Assembly: GCF_002157355.1 (NCBI RefSeq)
Contig: NZ_LYMK01000001.1
Coordinates: 186,001-250,000, forward strand
Length of the DNA: 64,000 bases
Origin: Variovorax sp. JS1663
GTDB taxonomy: Bacteria; Pseudomonadota; Gammaproteobacteria; Burkholderiales; Burkholderiaceae_C
Direction: 5' to 3'
The notes beneath the pieces were generated by a model, which did not search any database, was not told the origin of the DNA, and worked only from the letters and a program-made list of their open reading frames with translations. Positions within the stretch are counted from its first letter, which is position 1, and each line of letters starts with the position of its first letter. Shown here one piece after another: positions 1 through 7,918 of this stretch. The position numbers were made by a program, and so were the translations under genes.

Positions 1-195
1 CTCGAACTGCCATTCGGCCTGCGCGCCGGTGGCGGGGTCGAGGCGGTACAGCCGCTTTTCCAGGATGTCGACCCAGTACAGCGCCTGCTCGCGCACCGAC
101 CACATCAGCCCTTCGCCCAAGCTGGCGCCCGCAGGCCGGATGCAGCGGGGCAGGCCCTCGACGCGCGGGGCGGGAATGCTCGAAGAGGGGTTCAA
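1..195 (-). CDS. SMP-30/gluconolactonase-family sugar lactonase (partial, N-terminus)
   Basis: Only the first 65 codons are in the window; the gene runs off the left edge. The reading uses a TTG start at 195 preceded by GGAG six to seven bases upstream. The translated segment contains LGEGLMW, ALYWVDI and YRLDP, the opening beta-propeller strands of SMP-30/gluconolactonase/LRE proteins, including the Glu that binds the divalent metal in this family. Such enzymes hydrolyse aldonolactones. It is divergent from an SDR sugar dehydrogenase and close to the downstream enzymes of the oxidative arabinose pathway, so L-arabinolactone (or galactonolactone) hydrolysis is the likely role. The substrate is inferred from context only. 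Confidence 0.8.
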   Translation of the reverse strand, partial: MNPSSSIPAPRVEGLPRCIRPAGASLGEGLMWSVREQALYWVDILEKRLYRLDPATGAQAEWQFE

Positions 196-257
196 GGTGG
201 TCTCCGATCCAGGCTGGCAGGCCGCTGCGGGCCCTTGACGCGTCGCATCGTAGCAAG

Positions 258-309
258 GCATATTGATAAACAAAAGTGCGCAAATTCTTATTGATCGATA
301 TGCAAATTG
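258..309. promoter_or_regulatory. Candidate operator between the lactonase and SDR genes
   Basis: This AT-rich stretch in the 148-bp divergent intergenic region contains an imperfect inverted repeat, GCATATTGAT (258-267) and ATCGATATGC (294-303), with 9 of 10 matching pairs. The heptamer GCAAATT occurs twice (280-286 and 303-309). The segment at 281-305 resembles a segment at 7848-7870 upstream of the LysR/semialdehyde dehydrogenase pair. That suggests one regulator serves both divergent promoters. This is inference from pattern only. Confidence 0.4.
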
Positions 310-343
310 CAATGCTTCAGAGCACCCTCATCAGGAGACTTCC

Positions 344-1144
344 GTGACCGCCACCGCACCCCGCGCCGACGCGCCGCCCGCCTTTTCCACTTACCCGAGC
401 CTGCACGGCAAGGCCGTCTTCGTGACCGGCGGGGGCAGCGGCATCGGCGCCGCCATCGTGGCGGCCTTCGCCGAACAGGGCGCGCGGGTGGCCTTCATCG
501 ACATCGCGCAGGAGGCCAGCGCCGCGCTCGCGAAGCAGATCGCCGAGGCCGGGCATGCGGCCCCCTGGTGGCGCGCCTGCGACGTGCGCGACGTGGCCGC
601 TTTGCAGGCGGCGATCACGGACGCGGGCCGCGAGTTGGGCGGCGACTTCCACGTGCTGGTCAACAACGTTGCGAGCGACGATCGCCACACGCTCGAATCG
701 GTCACGCCGGCCTACTACGACGAGCGCATCGCGATCAACGAGCGCCCGGCGCTCTTCGCCATCCAGTCGGTGGTGCCGGGCATGAAGCGCCAGGGCGGCG
801 GCTCGATCGTCAACCTGGGCTCGACCGGCTGGCAGGGCAAGGGTGAGGGCTACCCCTGCTATGCCATTGCCAAGTCCTCGGTCAACGGGCTCACGCGCGG
901 TCTGGCCAAGACGCTGGGGCGCGACCGCATCCGCATCAACACGGTGTCGCCCGGCTGGGTGATGACCGAGCGCCAGATCCGGCTGTGGCTCGACGAGGAG
1001 GGCGAGAAGGCGCTCGATCGCAACCAGTGCCTGCCCGACCGCTTGCAGCCGCACGACATCGCGCGCATGGTGCTGTTCCTGGCCTCGGACGATGCGGCGA
1101 TGTGCACGGCGCAGGAGTTCACGGTCGATGCAGGCTGGACCTGA
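344..1144 (+). CDS. SDR-family NAD(P)-dependent sugar 1-dehydrogenase
   Basis: A classical short-chain dehydrogenase of 266 residues. The GTG start at 344 has AGGAG eight bases upstream; a longer reading from 263 lacks a ribosome site. Visible motifs are the Rossmann TGGGSGIG near residue 25, NNVAS in place of the usual NNAG (as in D-galactose dehydrogenase-like SDRs), and the catalytic YxxxK in YAIAK. It should oxidise an aldose at C1 to the lactone in the cytoplasm, feeding the divergent SMP-30 lactonase. Azospirillum uses a Gfo/Idh-type L-arabinose dehydrogenase for this step; here an SDR occupies the position, so arabinose or galactose are both plausible substrates. Confidence 0.82.
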   Translation: MTATAPRADAPPAFSTYPSLHGKAVFVTGGGSGIGAAIVAAFAEQGARVAFIDIAQEASAALAKQIAEAGHAAPWWRACDVRDVAALQAAITDAGRELGGDFHVLVNNVASDDRHTLESVTPAYYDERIAINERPALFAIQSVVPGMKRQGGGSIVNLGSTGWQGKGEGYPCYAIAKSSVNGLTRGLAKTLGRDRIRINTVSPGWVMTERQIRLWLDEEGEKALDRNQCLPDRLQPHDIARMVLFLASDDAAMCTAQEFTVDAGWT

Positions 1145-1197
1145 ATTGGGTTTTGAAGACCCACCCTGCGGCGTTGCTTTACATGTGGCTATGGAGG

Positions 1198-1765
1198 CTA
1201 ACCTTTCACAACCGCCACCGTGAAGCGTGTCGCAATTCCCACGCGCTTCAACGAGCGGCAGATAGATCCACCGCTCAACCCGATCGGGTCAGGCTGCGTA
1301 TAGCGCCCGATGTCCATCAGGCTGCGGAAGTAGTTGTACCGCAGCCCTGACTCCACATCGAAATACTGACCCGTACCGCGCAGGTTGAACACGAACTCAG
1401 CAAAGCTCGTGGTGCCCGGATTCGGATTGATGTCCAGGTTCGCGAATCTGTACTTCGCAATCGTCGGCTTCTCATCCCCGAATGCACTGTAGGCCCATTG
1501 CCAGACGGCTTGGCCGGTTGAGTCCGTCAGGCGCCTGGGCGTGTTGAGGTGATCACTGCTTACGGCATACAGCTGCCCATTGATCACCGCTGCGATCGGG
1601 ATCGGCCCGTTGGCCGTAGGCAGGTAGATGTGCTGCGTGCTGCCCGTGCTGTTGGCGCCGCCCGTGCCCGTCTCGGCCAGCAGGCTGCCGTCCTCGTCGT
1701 ACATGAAGGCAAAGCCCTGCTTCTCCGCCTCCGTGGTATTCGGCCCCCACAGCTTGGTGAAGTAA
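1198..1765 (-). pseudogene. Orphan RHS core tip (displaced C-terminal fragment)
   Basis: The translated strand reproduces the last part of the RHS core of the full gene upstream: FTKLWGPNT, MYDEDGSLLAE, SDHLNTPRRLTDS, YSAFGDEKPTIAKYRF and a DPIGLSGG end. Identity at DNA level is high (roughly 85-90 percent by eye). After DPIGLSGG the frame runs about 23 unrelated residues to a stop at 1198, with no recognisable toxin domain. Homology begins about 10 bases after the immunity gene stop. This is the classic arrangement of a tip displaced when a new toxin-immunity cassette was recombined into the locus. No ribosome site or independent start is convincing, although an ATG at 1704 lies in frame. 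Confidence 0.8.
1262..1762. repeat. Direct repeat copy 1 (RHS core end)
   Basis: About 500 bp matching 2775-3272 in the same orientation, with an offset of 1510 bp over most of its length. It is a recombination substrate for swapping RHS tips. The extent is judged by eye from matched codons. Confidence 0.75.
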
Positions 1766-1772
1766 TGGTGCT

Positions 1773-2348
1773 TCAGTGCGTGTACTCACGTAAGACATGC
1801 TCGGCTTGCTTGAATCCCTTGTCGGCCGCACGCTTGAGCAAGGCAATCGCCTTCTCGGTGATCCTGCCGCCCTTGAATTCGCGCAATGCGAACGTGTAGA
1901 GCGTCTCGGGATGCTCCTGCTGGAATGCTCGCTGATACCACTGCTCGGCGGCTTGCTTGTCCTGCGCGTAGCCATACTGACCGGTCTCCAGATACCACGC
2001 CAGATGGTGTTGCGCATCGCCATGACCACCTTCAGCCGCGGTCTCCAGCCAATGGTTGGCTTGGGCGATATCGATCGATATCAAGTTCCCCCACCGAAAC
2101 TTGCAACTCAATTCCCATTGCGCTTCGTTGTCTCCGCCTTGGGCCAACAATTCGAGCCGACGCATCAACTCGTTGCTACGCTTCAAATCAACCTTTGCAC
2201 CTTCGCCATTGCGATACCACAAGGCCGCAAGGTAGCAAGCGACAGGGTCGCCATGCTCGGCACAGTTTTCCATCAACCGCAATGCCTCCTCGTTGCGGTC
2301 TTCGTCGTAGGCGTTCATGGCAGCCATGAACTGCGCAGATCGGCTCAT
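1773..2348 (-). CDS. Sel1/TPR-repeat protein, probable cognate immunity to the RHS toxin
   Basis: A 191-residue protein starting at the ATG at 2348. The ATG shares a base with the RHS stop codon (TGATG overlap), so translation is probably coupled. The sequence is a run of Sel1-like helical repeats: GDPVACYLAALWYRNGEG, DNEAQWELSCKF, GHGDAQHHLAWYLETG, HPETLYTFALREFKGG and AIALLKRAADKGFKQAE. It has no signal peptide. Small Sel1-repeat proteins directly downstream of polymorphic toxins are commonly the immunity protein, and position argues for that role here. No biochemical function can be read from sequence. Confidence 0.72.
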   Translation of the reverse strand: MSRSAQFMAAMNAYDEDRNEEALRLMENCAEHGDPVACYLAALWYRNGEGAKVDLKRSNELMRRLELLAQGGDNEAQWELSCKFRWGNLISIDIAQANHWLETAAEGGHGDAQHHLAWYLETGQYGYAQDKQAAEQWYQRAFQQEHPETLYTFALREFKGGRITEKAIALLKRAADKGFKQAEHVLREYTH

Positions 2349-5300
2349 CACTCGTTTCCTCTCCCCCCACTTCCACCGCCGCCGGGGCGCATGGGGATCA
2401 AACGCAAAAGCTGATTGCTTGTTGGCACACCGCGATGGAAGATCTCTCGGTTGACGCGATCGAAGAATTTCTTCTGGCCGCCTGTCAAGTTGTCGCATGC
2501 CCGCTGCATTTGCTTGCTGCTGTCAAAGATGCGTTGGTCGCCGGGCGTGAGCGGCTTCCATGTTTCCGAGGATAAGCGCGCTTCTCGCCCTGCGCTATCC
2601 CGCAAATGCATGTGATAGCTCTCGCCGGGGCCTTGCCTTGCGTGCTCGATACCGCCGGCTTGTGGACCAGGGTACGAATGGAAAGTGACGCCATCACCTT
2701 CGTAGATCTTCATCAACCCATCCGGATCGATGAAGCTCAGTGGATTCGCATCCACATACCCGAACCCATTCCATCCTCCGGCGAGCCCTATGGGGTCGAA
2801 CTGCGTGTACCGCCCAGTCCTTGGGTCGAGGCTGCGGAAGTAGTTGTACAAGAGCCCGCTTTCCTTGTCGTAGTACTGACCTGGCCAACGCAGGTTGAAC
2901 ACGAATTCAGCAAAGCTCGTGACGCCCGGATTCGGATTGATCTCTAGGTTCGCAAACCGGTACTTCGCGATGGTGGGCTTCTCATCCCCGAAGGCCGAGT
3001 AGCTCCACTGCCAGACCGGCTGGCCGTTGCTGTCGGTCAGGCGCCTCGGCGTGTTGAGGTGGTCGCTGTGAACGGCGTAAAGGTTGCCGTTGATCACCGC
3101 CGCGATTGGCATCGGCCCTCTGGCCGTGGGCAGGTAGATGTACTGCGTGCTGCCCGTGCTGTTGGCCCCGCCCGTGCCCGTCTCCGCGAGTAGGCTCCCG
3201 TCCTCGTCGTACATGAACGCAAAGCCCTGCTTCTCCCACTCGCTGGTGTTCGGCCCCCACATCCTGGTGAAGAACCCCATCAGGCTCTGGAAGAAGCCAG
3301 GATCGTTCTCGTCACCCTCGCTCGGCGGATACAACGGCTCTGTCTTGAAGACCCGTTGTCCCAGCGCGTTGTGCGCATAGCGCGTGGTCGGACTGGTGTC
3401 GGTGGCCCCGGTCGTGACGGCGCTCAGCCGTCCTTCGGCGTCGTAGCTGTAGGTCCTCAGCCCATCGCCGGTCAGATCGCCGTTGGCGTTGTAGTTGTAC
3501 TGCACTGTCGTGACCGTGCCGCCAGTGGCCTGGCTGAAGGCGCGGTGCTGGTTGCTGCCGGCCTCCAGCCTGTAGCGCCGGCCGGTGGCCTGTCCGTTGA
3601 TCGTCCTGTTGCTCGCGCTGCGATTGCCGTTGGCGTCATACGCGAAACTCGTCTGGCTTGCCGTGGTATTGAATCCGGTGATGCGCCCCACTGCGTCATA
3701 GCTCACGTTCCAGGTGGTGTCGGCCGCAGTGATGCTGCTGTGGGTCGGATCGCTGTCTCCCGGCTGCAGCAGCTTCTGCGTCAGGCTGGTGATGCGCCCG
3801 GCTGCGTCGTGAACGTAGCTGCTGAACTCGGTGGCAGTGAGTCGCCCAGCCGTGTCATAGCTGCGATTCGCGGTGAGATTGCCCGCAAAGGCCCAGTTCC
3901 AGGCCGTGGGCTGGCCCATCGGATTCCAGGCCAGACCTGCGACGAGCGGGTTGCCATTCCTGTTGATCTGGATGATGCGGCCGGTGGCATCGTACTGGTA
4001 GTCCAGTTGCGATCCATCGGGATAGGTGATGCCGGAGAGCTGGCCGGCAGGGGTGTAGCCATAGACGACCCGCTGGCTCAGGCCGTTGGCCAAGGTCTGG
4101 ATCTGGATGCGGATCCGGCCGAACACATCCCGCGTGTAGGTGGTGGTACCGCTGCGGTCTGTGAAGGACGTGAGGTAGCCCTTGGAGCCCTTGGCCTTGT
4201 CGTAGACCAGGGTGGTGGTCTTGCCGTCGGCGAAGGTGATCGAGGTCGGGCGGCCCAGGAGATCGCGCTGGATCCGGGTGGCCTGGCCCATCGCATCGGT
4301 GATGGTGCTCGGCAGGCCCAGGGTGTCGTACTGGGTGCTCTGGCTGCCGATGTCGGGGCTGGTCTCCGACATGGCGTTGCCCAGGGCATCGCGGGCGTAT
4401 GTGGTCGTCACGCCCTTGAAGTCGCTGGCCCGGGTGACGGCATCGAGGGCGTTGTAGCCGAGGGTGGCCGTGGCGTTGGCTGCGTTGGTGATGGCCGTCA
4501 CGCGGCGCAGCGGATCCAGGCCGTACCGGGCGCTCTGGTTCAGGCCATTGGTCTCGGAGACCCGCTCACCGTTGGCGTCGTACGCGAAGCTGCGGGTCTG
4601 GTTGGAGCCGTCGGTGCTGGCGGCGAGGCGGTTGAGGTTGTTGATGCTGCGCGCCACCGTCCAGGCCACCGCGCTGGCGCTGTTCCTGACCTGCTCGCCC
4701 ACTCGATTGCCCATCGCATCGAGGGTGTAGCTGCCGCGCTCGCCGCGGTTGTTGCTCCAGCCGGTCAAGCGGTGGGCAGCGTCGTAGGTGTAAGAGAGCG
4801 ACAAGCCATCGGGCTGGGTCAGGGTATCGAGCAGGCCCGTGGGCTGGTAGGTCAACGTGGTGGGCAGCTGGTTGCCGACGGTCCTGGTGAGGAGGCGATC
4901 CCGGGTGTCCCAGGTGTAGGTGGCGACCAGGCCGTTGGGGGCGACGGTGCTGGTGAGGCGGTTGGCGCTGTCGTAGGCGTACTGGGTGATGTGGCCCAGG
5001 GCGTTGGTGGACTTCACCAGGTTGCCTCGGGTGTCGTACTCGAAGGTGGTGAGGGCGCCGTTGGGTGCGGTCTCGGTGGCGACCAGGCCCTGGGCGTTCC
5101 AGGTCCAGCGCCAGGTGCGGGTGGTGTTGGGCGAAGAGGCGGTGTCGGTGATGGCCTGCGAGAGGGTGTTGCCCTTGTCGTCGTACGTGTAGGCGGTGGT
5201 GCGGCCAGCCTCGGTGACCAGCACGGGCAAGGAGAAGGAGGGATGCCACTGCGTGGTGACGGTCTGCGCTTCGGGCGTGCCGGCGGCGCGTGTGACCGAG

Positions 5301-6730
5301 ATGGGCAGGCGGCGGGCCACATCCCAGGTGGTGGTGGTGACGACCCCCTTGAAGTCGGCCTCGCTGATGATCAGGCCGTTGGCGTCCTGCACGCGGCTGG
5401 ACGCATCCGAGTCTCCAGTACCGGAAGGAAGAGAGGCAGCGGTAACTGCCAGCTTGGCCTTGGCGGTGCCGTAGCTATAGCTCCGGCTGGTTCCCAGGGG
5501 ATCGACAACAGTTGCTGTGCCGGCAGACGGATAGCTGACCTGGTAGCGCTCGGCCGAGCCGGCCAACTCGGTGCTGATCGCCCGGCCCTGTGCGTCATAG
5601 GCGAAGGTGCTCCAGCGTGCGCCGGTTTCGTCCAGGATGCCGGTGAGCGCCTGAGGGAAGGTGGGGGCCTCGTAGAGGAAGGTGCGGGTCTTGCCATCCG
5701 GATAGGTCACTGCAGAAAGGCGCGCCTGGCTGTCGTAGGCGTAGCCAATGACGCGGCCATCGGGGGTGGTGACGGTGGTGAGCTGGCCATTGGCGTTGTA
5801 CGCCAATGCCAGGCTGCGGCCGAAGCCGTTGCCGATGGTGGCGAGCTGGCCGGCGGCGTTGTACGCATAGGTGGTACCCCAGCCGTTGCGCTGAAATTTC
5901 GCTTGCAGCCTGCCGGTGCTGTCGAAGGTCCAGCTCGTGTCGTCATCGGCCCGCCGGTAGGTCCATGTGTCGCCAGGGCCCTGCTCCAGGCGATCGGCAT
6001 GGTCGTTGGCGATCCAGACCGAGGCGCCCGCTGGCTTGGCAAAGGTTCGACGGCTGCCGTCGGGCATGGCAATGGCGACTTCAGTTGGCACCAGCGCCGG
6101 TGTTGCGCTCAGGCGAGCGCCGTGGTTGTGGGTCCAGACGGCGCCCAGGCCAGGGTCGGTCTGGGCGACATGGCTGGCCCGGTTGCTGCGGTAGGTGCGC
6201 TGCAGATTGAGCGGGGAAGGACCGGAGTCTGTCCAGTCGATTTCCGAGCGGTACTTCTCGGCGGTGGCGGGGAGGATGGGGTTGCCGGAGAACAAGCCGT
6301 CTGCTCGGCACGCTCGATCCGCAGGGGGCTCGGGCGGCGAGTTCTCGATGCACGCTTCTGCGGGGACACGTGCCTGAGGATTCGGTTTGTATCCCGGATT
6401 GCATTGACACGACGCGGGATGGGGAGAGGGCTCCTCTCGCGGGCGCGAGTTTGGATCTTCGCAGTTGATGATTTCAACGGTGAATGAGCCAATGGATTGC
6501 CCGGACGACGAGTTGAAATACTCGCAACTCCCCTCTCGGTTTGGAGGAATTATGTGGGACAGGAAGAAGTGGCCAGGGGGAGTCCACGCGGTGCAGAATT
6601 CTTCGATGGACTCGTAAAACGGCAGGGGTCGGTCGAACCAGCGGTTGTAGTACCAGAGCTTCGCATGCACCTGGCCCGAAAAACACGCAAGCATGATGAG
6701 CGCGACGTGCCATAGTCTTTTGTTGATCAT
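2348..6730 (-). CDS. RHS-repeat polymorphic toxin with Sec signal peptide
   Basis: A 1460-residue RHS/YD-repeat protein. The start at 6730 has GGGAGCGGA just upstream. Residues 1-23 form a signal peptide ending near QVHA. A short Cys-containing region follows, then a GNPILPAT/KYRSEIDW segment typical of secreted RHS proteins. Many YD repeats (YDANG, YTYDA, TYPDG) fill about residues 160-1320. The core ends with DPIGLAGG, FGYVDANPLSFIDPDGL, the conserved hyperconserved-domain end where RHS proteins self-cleave. The last 121 residues (1340-1460) are a distinct C-terminal domain rich in His and charged residues, with GPGESYHMHL and ETWKPLTPGDQ; I do not recognise its activity. No VgrG, PAAR or type VI gene lies nearby, so export is presumably Sec-dependent. 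It interrupts a sugar catabolism locus. Confidence 0.88.
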   Translation of the reverse strand: MINKRLWHVALIMLACFSGQVHAKLWYYNRWFDRPLPFYESIEEFCTAWTPPGHFFLSHIIPPNREGSCEYFNSSSGQSIGSFTVEIINCEDPNSRPREEPSPHPASCQCNPGYKPNPQARVPAEACIENSPPEPPADRACRADGLFSGNPILPATAEKYRSEIDWTDSGPSPLNLQRTYRSNRASHVAQTDPGLGAVWTHNHGARLSATPALVPTEVAIAMPDGSRRTFAKPAGASVWIANDHADRLEQGPGDTWTYRRADDDTSWTFDSTGRLQAKFQRNGWGTTYAYNAAGQLATIGNGFGRSLALAYNANGQLTTVTTPDGRVIGYAYDSQARLSAVTYPDGKTRTFLYEAPTFPQALTGILDETGARWSTFAYDAQGRAISTELAGSAERYQVSYPSAGTATVVDPLGTSRSYSYGTAKAKLAVTAASLPSGTGDSDASSRVQDANGLIISEADFKGVVTTTTWDVARRLPISVTRAAGTPEAQTVTTQWHPSFSLPVLVTEAGRTTAYTYDDKGNTLSQAITDTASSPNTTRTWRWTWNAQGLVATETAPNGALTTFEYDTRGNLVKSTNALGHITQYAYDSANRLTSTVAPNGLVATYTWDTRDRLLTRTVGNQLPTTLTYQPTGLLDTLTQPDGLSLSYTYDAAHRLTGWSNNRGERGSYTLDAMGNRVGEQVRNSASAVAWTVARSINNLNRLAASTDGSNQTRSFAYDANGERVSETNGLNQSARYGLDPLRRVTAITNAANATATLGYNALDAVTRASDFKGVTTTYARDALGNAMSETSPDIGSQSTQYDTLGLPSTITDAMGQATRIQRDLLGRPTSITFADGKTTTLVYDKAKGSKGYLTSFTDRSGTTTYTRDVFGRIRIQIQTLANGLSQRVVYGYTPAGQLSGITYPDGSQLDYQYDATGRIIQINRNGNPLVAGLAWNPMGQPTAWNWAFAGNLTANRSYDTAGRLTATEFSSYVHDAAGRITSLTQKLLQPGDSDPTHSSITAADTTWNVSYDAVGRITGFNTTASQTSFAYDANGNRSASNRTINGQATGRRYRLEAGSNQHRAFSQATGGTVTTVQYNYNANGDLTGDGLRTYSYDAEGRLSAVTTGATDTSPTTRYAHNALGQRVFKTEPLYPPSEGDENDPGFFQSLMGFFTRMWGPNTSEWEKQGFAFMYDEDGSLLAETGTGGANSTGSTQYIYLPTARGPMPIAAVINGNLYAVHSDHLNTPRRLTDSNGQPVWQWSYSAFGDEKPTIAKYRFANLEINPNPGVTSFAEFVFNLRWPGQYYDKESGLLYNYFRSLDPRTGRYTQFDPIGLAGGWNGFGYVDANPLSFIDPDGLMKIYEGDGVTFHSYPGPQAGGIEHARQGPGESYHMHLRDSAGREARLSSETWKPLTPGDQRIFDSSKQMQRACDNLTGGQKKFFDRVNREIFHRGVPTSNQLLRLIPMRPGGGGSGGRGNE
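2775..3272. repeat. Direct repeat copy 2 (inside full-length RHS gene)
   Basis: This is the segment of the intact RHS core matched by the orphan tip at 1262-1762. Matching runs include the codons for WGPNT, MYDEDGSLLAE and AKYRFANL. The intact copy continues into the current toxin domain; the orphan copy does not. Confidence 0.75.
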
Positions 6731-6844
6731 TCCGCTCCCTGGGTTGTTGCTGCCCGAACATGGGCGGCGAGACCCTAAAGCACGCTGATGGAAATACGCG
6801 CTCGCTGCAACAAAGTGCGAGAAATAGTCTTGCAGTGATGGGGC

Positions 6845-7807
6845 TCAGCCCGCCGCTTCCAGCCGCCGCCCATAGACCTCCAGGCTCGCCTCCTTCAGCG
6901 CCCGCAGCATCACCTTCGCCGCCGGCGAGAGCAGCCGGTCGGTGTGGGTGATGATGCCGAAGGCATCCATGTGGCAGGGCACCGACACCGGCAGCACCAC
7001 GCCCATGCCATGCGCGGCGTAGTAGCGCGCCACGTCGGTCGCCAGCACCGCCAGCATGTCGCTCTGCTGCAGCATGCGCGTGAGGAAGAGCAGGGCGGCG
7101 GTCTCGATCACGTTGATCGGCGGCGCCAGCCCCTCCTCCCGGAACATCAGCTCGAAGCGGTGCCGCAGCACGCTGCCGGCCGGCGGCACGATCCAGCCCG
7201 CGCCCACCAGGTCGCGCAGCGTGAGGCCGCTGATCGCCAGCAGCGGGTGGCCGGGGCGCACCAGCGCCGACACCGGCTCCTCGGTCAGCGGCTCGTAGCG
7301 CAGCTTGGCCTTGTCGTGCTCGGCGGACAGCCGCGCCACCAGGATGTCGAGCTTGCCCTGCTCGAAGCGCTCCATCAGCACCGCGCTGGTCTCGATCTCC
7401 AGCGCCACGCGCAGTTGGGGCTGGTCGCGCTTGACCAGGGCGATGGCCGGCGGCATCAGCGTCAGCCCCGGCGCGGTGATGGTGCCCACGCTGACCTGGC
7501 CGAAGCGCCCGGCCTTGAGCGCGGTGAGCTCGTCGTGCGCCTCGTTCAGGCTGGCCAGCGCCATGCGGGCGTGGCGGATCATGCTCTCGCCGTACCAGGT
7601 CGGCCGCATGCCGCGCGGCAGGCGCTCGAACAGCGGCACCTCCAGCACGTCCTCCAGGTCCTTCAGCAGTTTCGAGGCGGCGGGCTGCGTCATGTTCAGC
7701 ACCTGCGCCGCGCGGTGGATGTTGCCTTCTTCCGCCAGCGCGACCAGCAGCAGCAGCTGCCGCGTCTTGAGTCGCGCGCGGATGAACCAGTGGGTGTAGT
7801 TCGTCAT
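6845..7807 (-). CDS. LysR-type regulator, GbpR-like (sugar oxidation operon regulator)
   Basis: A 320-residue LysR regulator; the ATG is at 7807. The winged helix lies at about residues 11-70 (RQLLLLVALAEEGNIHRAA, MTQPAASKLLKDLE, PLFERLPRGM). An effector domain follows (FGQVSVGTITAPGLTL, LDILVARLSAEHDKAKL). From memory it closely follows GbpR, the regulator beside chvE-type sugar-binding proteins in Agrobacterium and Azospirillum, down to RARLKTRQLLLLVAL and WIVPPAGSVLRHRFELMF. It is divergent from the 2-oxoglutarate semialdehyde dehydrogenase operon, which it most likely controls in response to the sugar or an intermediate. The candidate operator is at 7845-7861. Confidence 0.87.
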   Translation of the reverse strand: MTNYTHWFIRARLKTRQLLLLVALAEEGNIHRAAQVLNMTQPAASKLLKDLEDVLEVPLFERLPRGMRPTWYGESMIRHARMALASLNEAHDELTALKAGRFGQVSVGTITAPGLTLMPPAIALVKRDQPQLRVALEIETSAVLMERFEQGKLDILVARLSAEHDKAKLRYEPLTEEPVSALVRPGHPLLAISGLTLRDLVGAGWIVPPAGSVLRHRFELMFREEGLAPPINVIETAALLFLTRMLQQSDMLAVLATDVARYYAAHGMGVVLPVSVPCHMDAFGIITHTDRLLSPAAKVMLRALKEASLEVYGRRLEAAG

Positions 7808-7844
7808 CGGGTTTTCGCCAATCCTGTTTCTGGCATCGATTCGA

Positions 7845-7886
7845 TCCAAATCTTGATTGGAAAGATATCGGTGCCATTCCTAAACT
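7845..7886 (+). promoter_or_regulatory. LysR-box inverted repeat and candidate promoter for the sugar oxidation operon
   Basis: TCCAA (7845-7849) and TTGGA (7857-7861) form an inverted repeat within a T-N-A LysR-type box, between the divergent LysR and dehydrogenase genes. A candidate forward promoter overlaps its right arm: TTGGAA (7857-7862), an 18-base spacer and TAAACT (7881-7886). This would place transcription start near 7893, which favours the TTG at 7919 as the dehydrogenase start. Confidence 0.42.
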
Positions 7887-7918
7887 GCGCCGCACTCCCA
7901 TCCATTGGAATCACGACG

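Noticed and set aside
263..343. Longer N-terminus for the SDR from an ATG at 263
   Set aside because: No ribosome site precedes 263 and this stretch overlaps the probable promoter and operator; GTG 344 has AGGAG at the right distance.
1198..1704. The orphan RHS segment as a functional gene
   Set aside because: It has no ribosome site or core of its own and ends in a short unrelated tail without a toxin domain; it is a displaced tip.
3356..6487. Open frame of 1043 codons on the plus strand opposite the RHS gene
   Set aside because: It mirrors the RHS repeats on the other strand. The protein is low-complexity Gly/Ala/Val-rich with no family features; the RHS protein on the minus strand is unmistakable.
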